From a virus, in the IMG/VR virus record IMGVR_UViG_3300025942_000019, positions 1 through 22,073 of that record: a DNA stretch of 22,073 bases; one strand, written 5' to 3'. The position numbers were made by a program, and so were the translations under genes. The notes beneath the pieces are model-generated. The model worked only from the letters and a program-made list of their open reading frames with translations. It was not told the DNA's origin and did no database searches. This document shows, in pieces, positions 5,905-12,842 of this stretch (position 1 is its first letter; each line of letters starts with the position of its first letter).

Positions 5905-6459
5905 CTAGGCGTTCGGCGCGGCCAGCCAGCCGTGCTGATGGTAGAACCGCACGGTGTCCATGAACCACGCGAGCGGGAAGTTCCGGCCCGGGTCGGTGTG
6001 GTTCGACACGTGGTACGCGGCGCTGTACATGCCGTGCGTGGCGATGCCGTGCACGGTGCTCAGCGCGATCGGGATCGAGTGCGTCTCGCACCAGTACGCG
6101 CACCATTTCGCGCCCTGCTTCAGGCCCTTCGTCATCGCCACCCACTGCGCACGGGTGAGCGCCGCGGAGCCGATGAACTCGATGTGCAGCCGCCCGGTGT
6201 TCGCGCCGGCGACCGCCCAACACTTGCGCACGTCCAGCGCACACTTCGCGGTCAGGCCCTCGCCGTCGATCACCAGGTGCGCGTTGTAGCCCGCGCCCTG
6301 GTTCTTCCAGAAGTTCGGGATCGCGAGCACGTCCGAGATGCCCGGCCGGTTCATCGACTCGGTGCAGTGCAGCACGATCGCGGACGGGTCTTGGCTGCCG
6401 TGCGTGGCGCCGGCGACCCGCTTGTTGATCACCGGATGGTCGTGCGTGCGCGCCGCCAT
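5905..6459 (-). CDS. Endolysin, N-acetylmuramoyl-L-alanine amidase (Amidase_2/PGRP fold)
   Basis: A 184-aa zinc amidase predicted to cut between MurNAc and the stem peptide of host peptidoglycan at lysis. Visible motifs are IVLHCTES (28-35, zinc His31), GYNAHLVID (57-65), GRLHIEF (89-95), THGMYSAAYH (141-150, candidate zinc His142) and NHTDPGRNFP (153-162), the typical DPG end of Amidase_2 enzymes. It consists only of a catalytic domain: no cell-wall-binding repeats and no signal peptide, so release should depend on the holin at 6605-6781. ATG 6459 overlaps the stop of the upstream small acidic gene (TGATG). It is the last gene of the leftward late operon, directly before the bidirectional terminator. 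Confidence 0.88.
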   Translation of the reverse strand: MAARTHDHPVINKRVAGATHGSQDPSAIVLHCTESMNRPGISDVLAIPNFWKNQGAGYNAHLVIDGEGLTAKCALDVRKCWAVAGANTGRLHIEFIGSAALTRAQWVAMTKGLKQGAKWCAYWCETHSIPIALSTVHGIATHGMYSAAYHVSNHTDPGRNFPLAWFMDTVRFYHQHGWLAAPNA

Positions 6460-6602
6460 CAGGTCAACTCGTCGTCTTCGCTGGACAGGTCTTCGTCGGA
6501 CAGCTCGTCGAGCTTCGAGCGATCCTCCGCCGCGCGCTCCGCTGCCAGTTCCGCTTCCAGGTCGTCGTCGTCCGGATGCGGCTCGTGCAGGTCGTCAGGC
6601 AC
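6459..6602 (-). CDS. Small very acidic protein between holin and endolysin
   Basis: About 47 aa, rich in Asp, Glu and Leu (runs such as HPDDDDLEAE and DELSDEDLSSEDDEL), with no Cys and no membrane segment. I place the start at GTG 6602, seven bases after AAGGAG; GTG 6608 gives two more residues and would overlap the holin stop as GTGA. The stop overlaps the endolysin ATG. The frame fits neatly between two genes with shared ends, supporting a real gene. Function unknown; it might regulate lysis or simply couple translation. Confidence 0.6.
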   Translation of the reverse strand: MPDDLHEPHPDDDDLEAELAAERAAEDRSKLDELSDEDLSSEDDELT

Positions 6603-6604
6603 CG

Positions 6605-6781
6605 TCACTCTCCTTCCGCGCTAGGCACCAGCCACGCGAGCGCGAAGCCGCACAGCGTCGAGATGGCAGCGCCGACCTCCGCCGGCACGTCCAGCCCGAG
6701 CGGGCCGGCGAGCACCCACGTGATCACAACTCCGAGCGCGCCGCCGGCACCGCCGGCCTGCACCTTCCGCTTGACTGGCAT
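6605..6781 (-). CDS. Putative holin, two-helix small membrane protein
   Basis: A 58-aa protein with a basic start (MPVKRK), a first hydrophobic helix at about residues 11-29 ([11 protein letters not shown]), a short loop containing DVPAEV, and a second helix at about 36-52 ([16 protein letters not shown]), ending in an acidic tail. This layout and the [11 protein letters not shown] segment resemble short holins of actinophages. It lies upstream of the amidase endolysin, separated only by the acidic small gene. It would form membrane holes that release the endolysin, which lacks a signal peptide. ATG 6781 is the only sensible start. The alternative is an antiholin or another small membrane protein. 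Confidence 0.68.
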   Translation of the reverse strand: MPVKRKVQAGGAGGALGVVITWVLAGPLGLDVPAEVGAAISTLCGFALAWLVPSAEGE

Positions 6782-6797
6782 ACGGACAGCGTACCGA

Positions 6798-7559
6798 TCA
6801 CGGACGACACGTGAACGTGCCGTCCCCGTTGTCGGTGCACGTCAGCACCGCCGGGAACTGCGCGTCCGCGCCGGCCGGCCCTGGCGGCCCCTGCGGCCCT
6901 TCCGGCCCCGGGTCACCCTGCGGCCCCTGCGGACCAGGCGGCCCTGTGGCGCCGTCCTGGCCGGCTGGACCGGCCGGCCCCTGCGACCCGTCCGCACCAG
7001 CTGCGCCCTGCGCGCCCTGCGCACCCGTCGCGCCGGCGTCGCCCTGCACCCCCGGCGTGCCCTGCGGCCCCTGCGGGCCGCGCAGCCCCGGGATGCCCTG
7101 CGACCCCGGCCGGCCCGGCGTGCCCGGCACACCCGGCGTTCCCGGCCGGCCCGGCGCGCCCGGCTGCAGGCCGAGGCACCGCGCCACCTCCAGCGCCGTC
7201 TTCTTGAACAGGCACTTCACGATCAGCGTGCCCTGCGCCTGGGCCGACTGCGCCTTCGCGTCCGCGAGCGCCGCGTCCAGCTTCGAGCTCGTCGCGTCCG
7301 CCTTCGCCTGTGCGGCCTTCGCAGCGACCAGCGCCGCCGCGCGATCCTGCTTGTCCGACCGCTCGCTCGCAGCCTGCACCGACAGGTAGATCGCGACGCC
7401 GGACAGCAGCGCGGTCAGCACCACCCCGATCCCGACCATCAGCACCGCCCGGTGCGTGCGTCGCAGCGACGCCAGGTACACCTGCCCCGTCTGCTCGATC
7501 GCGTGCAGCGCCTCCGTGCCGGCCGGCGTTGGATCGTGATGCGGTACCAGGTCAGACAC
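6798..7559 (-). CDS. Membrane-anchored collagen-like protein in the lysis region
   Basis: A 253-aa protein in four parts: a cytoplasmic N-terminus (1-37), one transmembrane helix (about 38-60, [20 protein letters not shown]), an Ala/Lys/Asp-rich coiled-coil stalk (about 61-115) and, after a linker with two Cys, 33 unbroken Gly-X-Y triplets (residues 134-232), closed by a short tail with [11 protein letters not shown] that may form a disulfide. A trimeric rod projecting from the host membrane is expected. GTG 7559 follows GGGGGGA and overlaps the 7552-7887 gene by eight bases; the longer reading from 7616 lies inside that gene. Collagen repeats are common in phage fibres, but here membrane anchoring and position beside the holin suggest an envelope or lysis role. 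Confidence 0.78.
   Translation of the reverse strand: MSDLVPHHDPTPAGTEALHAIEQTGQVYLASLRRTHRAVLMVGIGVVLTALLSGVAIYLSVQAASERSDKQDRAAALVAAKAAQAKADATSSKLDAALADAKAQSAQAQGTLIVKCLFKKTALEVARCLGLQPGAPGRPGTPGVPGTPGRPGSQGIPGLRGPQGPQGTPGVQGDAGATGAQGAQGAAGADGSQGPAGPAGQDGATGPPGPQGPQGDPGPEGPQGPPGPAGADAQFPAVLTCTDNGDGTFTCRP
6864..7160 (-). repeat. Collagen-type Gly-X-Y repeat tract
   Basis: This stretch encodes 33 consecutive Gly-X-Y triplets with Pro, Gln and Ala common at X and Y. At DNA level it is an imperfect 9-base periodic GC-rich repeat, a likely site of length variation by slippage or recombination between related phages. Confidence 0.85.
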
Positions 7560-7887
7560 TCGTCCCCCCGTCCACGCTGCCGCGCTGCTCCCACCGCCAC
7601 CGCGCGATCTCGCCACGCAACTCGTGCGCTTCCTCGCGCGTCTTCGCCGACTCGTCGCGGCACAGACGCAGCTCGCGCTCCAGGTGGTCGCGCTGCGCCC
7701 TCATCCGTTCGAACCCCTCCGTCGCCTCGTCCACGATCGTCTGCATCGAGGAGAGTACGACCTGGTGCTGCGCGAGGATCTTCCCGGTCTCCTGCCGTTG
7801 GAACCTCAGGATCGTCAGCAGACCGCCGACACCGACCGCTCCGAGCAGCGTCAGCACGCCGGCGAAGATGCTGGGGAGGCTGGGCAT
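7552..7887 (-). CDS. Small membrane-anchored coiled-coil protein
   Basis: A 111-aa protein with an N-terminal transmembrane helix (about residues 5-27, [19 protein letters not shown]) followed by a charged helical stretch to about residue 105 ([28 protein letters not shown]), likely a coiled coil. It ends overlapping the collagen-like gene. The pairing of two adjacent single-span coiled-coil proteins upstream of a holin suggests a lysis accessory role, for example spanin-like or holin-regulating, but no family is certain. The start ATG 7887 has GGCAGGG immediately before it, closer than usual, so the start is less certain. A terminator-like hairpin lies about 30 bases upstream. Confidence 0.65.
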   Translation of the reverse strand: MPSLPSIFAGVLTLLGAVGVGGLLTILRFQRQETGKILAQHQVVLSSMQTIVDEATEGFERMRAQRDHLERELRLCRDESAKTREEAHELRGEIARWRWEQRGSVDGGTSV

Positions 7888-7917
7888 CCCTGCCGAAGCC
7901 TACGCGCACCACCACGC

Positions 7918-7950
7918 GCGAAGGGCGCCCCGAGGTGGAGCGCCCTTCGC
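7918..7950 (-). terminator. Hairpin after the zinc-finger cassette gene
   Basis: GCGAAGGGCGC (7918-7928) and GCGCCCTTCGC (7940-7950) form a perfect 11-bp stem with an 11-base loop, 54 bases past the stop of the minus-strand gene at 8004. A second small hairpin (GCCGGC-CTG-GCCGGC) lies at 7975-7989 between them. No T-tract. It closes the transcription unit opened by promoter cassette C. Confidence 0.65.
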
Positions 7951-8003
7951 TCGTGCAGCCCGTAGGCGTCTGGCGCCGGCCTGGCCGGCTCTCACCGCGG
8001 AGC

Positions 8004-8513
8004 CTACAGCAGCCCCGCCGCCTCCCACACCTGCCGCTTCAGTTCGTTCAGCTGCTCGGTGGTGTAGCCGCGGTTCGCGCGGATCGTGTCCTGGTCGGTG
8101 TGCCAGCGGTGCGTGCCGAGCGTGATGATCCACTTGGCCGGCACCAGCCGCCGCGCCTCGCCGAACGAGAACCGGTACGCCGGGTCGCTCGGGTCGATCG
8201 TCGGGTCGGCGATCAGGGTGCCGCCGTCGTCCAGCGTGCCGCGGCGGATCTCGGTGACCCGCTGCCAGGCGTTGCCGCCGCCCGACCGCGCCGCGAAGAC
8301 CTTCCAGCCAACCTGCACGTCCTCGACCGGCGTCTCCAGCGCGGCGAGGTACAGGTCGCGCTGCTGCTCGCCCTTGGCGGTCCGCTGCTTGCCAGTGCCG
8401 CCGCAACCCCAACAGGTGTCGCCGTCGCGCATGTTGAAGCTGTACCGGCCCGAGCCGCCGCAGCGCGTGCACTCGGTGGTGTCGTACTTGAGGGTGTCAG
8501 CGGTGGTTCCCAT
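8004..8513 (-). CDS. DnaJ-type zinc-finger small protein, MGTT start
   Basis: A 169-aa protein that begins MGTTADTLKYDTTE and then has two CxxCGGxG knuckles (CTRCGGSGR at about 17-25 and CWGCGGTGK at about 36-44), the pattern of the DnaJ central zinc domain. The remaining 120 residues are mixed alpha/beta with no recognised motif. I use ATG 8513 because it matches the start position in cassettes A and D; an in-frame ATG at 8534 lies in the promoter. It sits between the fibre genes and the lysis genes with its own promoter cassette and hairpin, so it looks like an inserted accessory gene (moron). Role unknown; zinc-mediated binding is likely. Confidence 0.75.
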   Translation of the reverse strand: MGTTADTLKYDTTECTRCGGSGRYSFNMRDGDTCWGCGGTGKQRTAKGEQQRDLYLAALETPVEDVQVGWKVFAARSGGGNAWQRVTEIRRGTLDDGGTLIADPTIDPSDPAYRFSFGEARRLVPAKWIITLGTHRWHTDQDTIRANRGYTTEQLNELKRQVWEAAGLL

Positions 8514-8580
8514 GTACCCATAGTCACGCCCCACGTTCGCGCTGTCTCCCCTCTCGCGGAAGGTTCACGAACGCTTCATC
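8514..8580 (-). promoter_or_regulatory. Promoter cassette copy C
   Basis: Read on the minus strand from 8580, the element starts inside the stop codon of the previous gene with the same 17 bases as copy A (GATGAAGCGTTCGTGAA). GGGGAGACA follows, with GAGACA at 8548-8543. A 17-base spacer leads to GACTAT (8525-8520), then GGGTAC and ATG at 8513. The total length of 67 bases is exactly that of copy A. Confidence 0.72.
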
Positions 8581-9017
8581 TAGCGGCCGGCGTCGTCGTC
8601 CTCCAGCGCCCGCACCAGGTCCGCCTTCCGCGCGTCGCTCAGCACCGCCACCCCACGCGCGTCCAGTTCCGCTCGCAGCTGCTCGACGGTGTTCGCGTCG
8701 TACGGCGGCAGCAACCCGCGCGCCGGCGCGCCCGTGTCCGGCGCCTGCGCGGCGTGCTGCGGCGCGTCCGGGATCGGCCCGACGGTGGTGCCGGCATCCG
8801 CGGCCGCGTCGTCCGCGGCGTCCTGCGCGGGCGGCACCGGCGGCTTCAGGTCGAGGCTGAACTCCAGCGGCGTCAGCGGGTACAAAAGCCCCGTCTCCAG
8901 GTAGCCGCGGATGTACGGGTTGTCGGTGTCCACCGTGATCACCTGGCCGGGCTGTGCACTGACGCCGTTCTCGTCGTGCGGCAGGTGCACCTTCACCTCG
9001 ACTTCGATCCTCGCCAT
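8580..9017 (-). CDS. Tail-region protein with a C-terminal SAP/Rho-N-like domain
   Basis: A 145-aa protein. Residues 1-50 (MARIEVEVKVHL, then QPGQVITVDTDN and GYLETGLLYPL) resemble a small beta domain common in phage structural operons, of the pattern K-x-G-x-x-v-x-v-d-x-x-A/Y-x-x-L-i-x-G. A Pro/Ala/Asp-rich linker spans about 60-105. Residues 110-145 (TVEQLRAELDARGV, ARKADLVRALEDD) look like a SAP or Rho-N helical hairpin. A related C-terminal motif occurs in the 20989-21342 protein. ATG 9017 follows AGGAGG at six bases. It is the last gene before the inserted cassette C. Structural or assembly role likely; exact function unknown. Confidence 0.72.
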   Translation of the reverse strand: MARIEVEVKVHLPHDENGVSAQPGQVITVDTDNPYIRGYLETGLLYPLTPLEFSLDLKPPVPPAQDAADDAAADAGTTVGPIPDAPQHAAQAPDTGAPARGLLPPYDANTVEQLRAELDARGVAVLSDARKADLVRALEDDDAGR

Positions 9018-9026
9018 CGGTTCCTC

Positions 9027-9785
9027 CTACGGGGTGTGCCCGAGCCAGCGCAGCCACGCCCGGGTCTGGAAGTCGTTCGACCCGAAGATCGTCAGGCCGC
9101 TCGACAGGTCAGTGCGGATCGCGAACCGGAACCGCGTCGGCGCGGCGCTCGCGTGCAGGTACGGCGACAGCGGCGCGTGCACCGGCCACATCCGCGACGC
9201 GGCGATGATGTGGCACGGCGCGTCCGACAGCGTCGGGGCGGTACTCAGCTGCGCGTCGGGCGACAACCCGGTGCCCTGGCTGAACATCCCGATCCGCTGC
9301 CACGCCGCTCCCACCGGACTGTTCTGCGTCCCGAACGCGATCGCCGGCGCGAGCGGCAGGCCGGGGTAGCCGAAGTCCGTCCAGATGCCCAGCTGCACGT
9401 TGCGGCCCGACGAGTACGGCGTGCTCGGAGTGAACCCGAGCGTGATCCCGACCTCGTACATCCCCTCGCGGCGGATCGTGAACAGGCCGCTCAACGGGTC
9501 GCACGCCAGCGCGGAGTCCCACTCGTTCTCGTCCCACTCGACGCTCGTGAACGTGAGCGGCTGGAACCCCGTCGCGACGCTCACCGGCGACGGCGCGGCG
9601 ACCATGCACGCCTCCAGCCCGAACTGCGGCATCACCTGCACACCGCCACCCGGGATCGTCCCGAAGCTCGTCACCGTCGGGCCGGGGATCGACACCGCCC
9701 CCGACGTGGTGGACGGGTCAACGTCCACCTGCAGCGCGCCGCCGGGCAGCGACGCGAGCGTTCCCTTGCCAGGCTGCACCGGCAT
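9027..9785 (-). CDS. Minor tail/fibre protein, C1q-like jelly-roll (fourth of a series)
   Basis: A 252-aa protein. The N-terminal third is rich in Gly, Pro, Thr and Val. The rest (about 85-252) has the alternating hydrophobic pattern of a jelly-roll, with the signature REGMYEVGITLGF and later VQLGIWTDFG, and ends LRWLGHTP. The same G-x-[WY]-x-[VFS]-G/T core occurs in the three genes upstream on the same strand. ATG 9785 shares its A with the upstream stop (TGATG). By position after the baseplate genes it is probably part of a receptor-binding fibre or tail tip. Receptor unknown. Confidence 0.7.
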   Translation of the reverse strand: MPVQPGKGTLASLPGGALQVDVDPSTTSGAVSIPGPTVTSFGTIPGGGVQVMPQFGLEACMVAAPSPVSVATGFQPLTFTSVEWDENEWDSALACDPLSGLFTIRREGMYEVGITLGFTPSTPYSSGRNVQLGIWTDFGYPGLPLAPAIAFGTQNSPVGAAWQRIGMFSQGTGLSPDAQLSTAPTLSDAPCHIIAASRMWPVHAPLSPYLHASAAPTRFRFAIRTDLSSGLTIFGSNDFQTRAWLRWLGHTP

Positions 9786-10423
9786 CAGACCGGCACCACC
9801 AGGTGCGCGTACAGCTCGGTGCCGGCGAACTCCGCAGCGCCGGCCGTGACGGCCGTCACCCCCGCGCTCGGTACCGTGTTGACGGTGCCGCCGAACGTGT
9901 GGTCGGCGAGCAGCGAGATCGTGGTGCCGGCCCCCGCGAAGATGTAGTCGAAGTTCGACGCGCAGAACGTCTCTGCCGTTCCCGCCTGCGGCGTCTGCGA
10001 ACCGCACACGCTCTGCTGCCCGAAGAAGAACGCGGTGCCGGCGCCGCTCGGAGTCGCCTTGCAGTACGCGATGAAGATGCCGTTCGCGACCGCTCCCAGC
10101 GCGACCGCGAGTTGGTAGCCGACCGCCCACAACCCGGTCACCGGCAGCACCAGCCCGCCGGCGATGGCCATCGTGCCGCCCGACGTGTCCCACCGCACGA
10201 GCGGCCCGGTGAACGCCACCGTGTCACCGGTCGCCATCGCCTGCGCCGTGCCGCGGTACACGCACGCGGTCGGGAACGAGCCGTACTTCGCGACCAGCCC
10301 CGCCGCGTCGATCGACAGTCCGTTGTCCGCGTCCGGGTCGAGCACCAGGTCCGCCGCCAGCCCGCCACCATCGATCCGCCACGCCACGCTCGGCGAGTCG
10401 TACAGGCACGGCATCCGCGTCAC
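9785..10423 (-). CDS. Minor tail/fibre protein, C1q-like jelly-roll (third of a series)
   Basis: A 212-aa protein. An N-terminal part (MPCLYDSPSVAWRI, then DLVLDPDADNGLSID) is followed by a beta-rich C-terminal half with LPVTGLWAVGYQLAVALG, four Cys and an ending LYAHLVVPV typical of trimeric fibre tips of the C1q/TNF type. GTG 10423 makes a GTGA overlap with the upstream stop and follows GGAGG at five bases. The longer reading back to 10813 is a shadow of the upstream gene. Probably a tail tip or receptor-binding component together with its neighbours. Confidence 0.72.
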   Translation of the reverse strand: MTRMPCLYDSPSVAWRIDGGGLAADLVLDPDADNGLSIDAAGLVAKYGSFPTACVYRGTAQAMATGDTVAFTGPLVRWDTSGGTMAIAGGLVLPVTGLWAVGYQLAVALGAVANGIFIAYCKATPSGAGTAFFFGQQSVCGSQTPQAGTAETFCASNFDYIFAGAGTTISLLADHTFGGTVNTVPSAGVTAVTAGAAEFAGTELYAHLVVPV

Positions 10424-11037
10424 GAGATCCTCCAGCCGCTCAGGAACGAGCCGAGCACCGCACCGCCGCCGATCTGCGCGATCGACCCGGCCGTCAGCGT
10501 GTTGAAGTAGTACCAGCGGTGCAGCACTTCCAGGTAGTCGCCGGCGAGCAGGTCCACGTACGTGCGGGCACTGCCCGGCGCAGAGTTCGTGCCGGCGCTC
10601 GCGCCGACCAGCACCGACCGGCCACCCACGAACGTCGCGCCGTTCTTCCGGAACCAGATCATCGCGTCCGCGTTCACGAACGTGCCGCCGCCCTGGATCT
10701 GCACGTACAGGCCGGTGCTCACGAAGTACCGGCCGCTCGCCGGCGCCGTGAACCGGGTCGGCTGCGCGATCAGGTCGAGGATGCCGGTCGGGTCGAACAG
10801 CTTCGAGTCCCACACCACCACGCTGTCCGCGTTCAACGCGGTGCCGATCGTCTGCGTGGACAGCTTCCCGACCCGGAACGCGTTCGTGCGTGTCCCCTTC
10901 CGAGCGAACAGTCCCGCGCTGTGCTGCTGCAGCCCGTTCGTCGGCAGCGGCGACGGGATCACGTCCGCTCGCAGCCGCCGGTCGCTCGTCACCTCGAGCG
11001 CCACCGACGGCGACGTGTTGATCAGCGGGATGCTCAC
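10420..11037 (-). CDS. Minor tail/fibre protein, C1q-like jelly-roll (second of a series)
   Basis: A 205-aa protein. An N-terminal segment (SIPLINTSPSVALEV, SDRRLRADVIPSPLP) resembles the short coiled or beta-spiral connector of phage fibres. The C-terminal domain from about residue 75 shows the C1q-like order: RFTAPASGRYFVSTGLYVQ, WFRKNGATFVGG, TYVDLLAGDYLEVLHRWYYF, ending SFLSGWRIS. GTG 11037 overlaps the upstream stop as GTGA. The long reading to 11571 lies in the upstream gene and is rejected. Of the four proteins in this series, this one fits the C1q-like pattern most clearly. Confidence 0.75.
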   Translation of the reverse strand: MSIPLINTSPSVALEVTSDRRLRADVIPSPLPTNGLQQHSAGLFARKGTRTNAFRVGKLSTQTIGTALNADSVVVWDSKLFDPTGILDLIAQPTRFTAPASGRYFVSTGLYVQIQGGGTFVNADAMIWFRKNGATFVGGRSVLVGASAGTNSAPGSARTYVDLLAGDYLEVLHRWYYFNTLTAGSIAQIGGGAVLGSFLSGWRIS

Positions 11038-11786
11038 GACCCCGGCCCGATCCACGTCAGCGAGAACCGGTTCGGCACCCAGTTGATCGGCGTCGTCGCC
11101 GACCGGTGCAGCGCCAGGTATCGGAGTCGCGCGCCGGCCACGAACACTGCCTTCACCATCAGACTCATGTTGACACCCTCCGCGGCGGTCGCCGCTCCCG
11201 TCCGAGTATCGCCGACGAAGTTCGCGAACGCCCCACCCTGGTTCGAGATCTGCGTCAGGATCGCGCGCTCCGTGTTGTCGGCCACGCCCACCCAGCCGCC
11301 GTACACGCCGAACTCCCACAGCCCCGCGATCGGCATGATCACGCACGAGTTCGCGGCGTCCCACAGGTCGCCGGCGGCGTAGCCCTCCACGAAGATCGTT
11401 GCGCCTGTCAGCGGCACCAGCGTGAACACGCCCGTCGCGACGGACACGTTCGCGCCGCCCGTGACGACCACCGCCGGCTTCGGGATGATGTCGCGGATCG
11501 CGCCGTTCTCGTCGCGCGCGACCAGGCTGTTCGCCGTCGCCGTCCCCAGCCGCTCCAGGTCCCACCGCCACCGGCCGGTGCCCGAGTCGCGGAACTCGAC
11601 CGGCTGCAGCGCCGTCGCGAGCGCGGACAGCACACCGCCGACGGACACGTCACTGGTCGTCTCGACCGACTCCATCGTCAGCGCGCCCTGCACCTTGCGC
11701 CGCGTCAACATCGCGAGCTGAGCATCGACGCGCCGCATCCACGCTTGCAGCTTCTCGTCCGGCGCGACTGCTCGACGGTCGCTCAT
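11034..11786 (-). CDS. Minor tail/fibre protein with N-terminal helix and C1q-like domain (first of a series)
   Basis: A 250-aa protein. Residues 1-36 form a charged helix (DEKLQAWMRRVDAQLAMLTR), likely a coiled coil or trimer stalk. The middle carries ENGAIRDIIPKPAVVV, and the beta-rich C-terminal half has MPIAGLWEFGVYGGWVG, WVPNRFSLTWIGPGS. The same helix-then-barrel plan is common in actinophage minor tail proteins. ATG 11786 overlaps the stop of the upstream baseplate gene (ATGA). It probably attaches the fibre series to the baseplate through the N-terminal helix; this is inference from position. Confidence 0.72.
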   Translation of the reverse strand: MSDRRAVAPDEKLQAWMRRVDAQLAMLTRRKVQGALTMESVETTSDVSVGGVLSALATALQPVEFRDSGTGRWRWDLERLGTATANSLVARDENGAIRDIIPKPAVVVTGGANVSVATGVFTLVPLTGATIFVEGYAAGDLWDAANSCVIMPIAGLWEFGVYGGWVGVADNTERAILTQISNQGGAFANFVGDTRTGAATAAEGVNMSLMVKAVFVAGARLRYLALHRSATTPINWVPNRFSLTWIGPGS

Positions 11787-12838
11787 CCGGTCACCGTCCC
11801 GACCGGCTCCAGCGTCAACTGCACCGACTCGTTGCGACCCTCACCCTTCACGTCCACCTTCGAGATCCGGAACGTGCCGGCCACGTCGATGCCGCTCGAC
11901 CCGAACGCACACCCGACCAACGCACCCGGCACCAGCTGCTCGATCAGCACCGGCGCCGTCGAGTCCAGCAGCACCTCAGACAACACCGTCACCGGCACAC
12001 TCCCGATCGCGAGGGTGCTGCGCGCCTGCGCCGCAGCACTCGCATCATCCCTCACCGACTCCTGCGACTGCACATCGTCCAGCAGGCCGTACGTCGCGAT
12101 CGACGCGGCGTCCTGCGCCTCCCCGAAGATCGGGTCGGGTCCCTCACCACCGCCGGCGCCCGACAGGCCGACGCGGTTGCCGACCGGGAACCCGCGCGTC
12201 GTCTTCGGGATCGCAGCCAGGTGCCGATCCTGCAAGAGCACGATCGGCTCCGCGTCGATGCTGGTGCCGCCGACCAGCGCATCCCGTCCGACGAACGTGA
12301 AGTCCACGCCGCTGTTCGCCAACTCGCGCAGCTGCGGGCCGGCCATCAGATGCTGCCCCGCCAGGTACTTCCGCGTCCCCAGGATGCCGGTCGGCGACGA
12401 CACCACCGTGATGTTCGGCGACGCGTCCTCCAGCATCGCGTCGTCCGCCAGCGTCTCGAAGATCGTCGCCAGGTCGGTCGCCTCGAACACGCGGTCCACC
12501 GGCAGCCTGCGGTGGTCCCACCACAGCGACAGGTCACGCGCGTCGTACCCGCCGCTGGTGCCCTGCGCGTCCTTCGAGAACACCGGCCCCTGCCACACCG
12601 CCACGCCGTCCCGGATGATCGCGAGCTCGTGCTGTCCCGGCTCCGCGTCGCGGATCGCCTCGAAGCACGCGCGGGTGCGGCCCATGCCGGCCAGGTCGGC
12701 TGACGCCTGCGACGTGTCGTCCAGCATCCGTGTCCACGACACGCTCGTGACGGGCAGCCGGTCGAACACGAGCGACCCGCCGCCGCGCGTCCAGATCTGC
12801 GCGGAGTACCGCCCGCACCCGAGGGTGTTGAGCGCCAA
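11783..12838 (-). CDS. Minor tail/baseplate protein, resembles the gp37-like siphovirus tail family
   Basis: A 351-aa protein downstream of the Dit-like and 12843 proteins. Visible segments are RLPVTSVSWTRMLDDTSQAS, ELAIIRDGVAVWQGPV, YDARDLSLWWDHRRL, a central VDFTFVGRDALVG, and a C-terminal beta region (VPGALVGCAFGSS, FRISKVDVKGEGRNESVQL, LEPVG). The pattern of an N-terminal split-barrel then a VDFT-containing core matches the ReqiPepy6 gp37-like tail proteins that form part of the baseplate hub. The start is TTG 12838, five bases after the previous stop; no ATG or GTG fits better. It likely carries the tail tip between Dit and fibres. Family assignment is by recognition of pattern only. Confidence 0.7.
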   Translation of the reverse strand: MALNTLGCGRYSAQIWTRGGGSLVFDRLPVTSVSWTRMLDDTSQASADLAGMGRTRACFEAIRDAEPGQHELAIIRDGVAVWQGPVFSKDAQGTSGGYDARDLSLWWDHRRLPVDRVFEATDLATIFETLADDAMLEDASPNITVVSSPTGILGTRKYLAGQHLMAGPQLRELANSGVDFTFVGRDALVGGTSIDAEPIVLLQDRHLAAIPKTTRGFPVGNRVGLSGAGGGEGPDPIFGEAQDAASIATYGLLDDVQSQESVRDDASAAAQARSTLAIGSVPVTVLSEVLLDSTAPVLIEQLVPGALVGCAFGSSGIDVAGTFRISKVDVKGEGRNESVQLTLEPVGTVTG

Positions 12839-12842
12839 GGCG

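Noticed and set aside
6576-9947. A 1123-codon open frame on the plus strand across the lysis and fibre region
   Set aside because: It is very rich in Arg, Pro and Ala, lies antisense to several well-supported genes, and is a shadow of high GC content. The similar 1228-codon plus-strand frame at 11106-14792 is rejected for the same reason.
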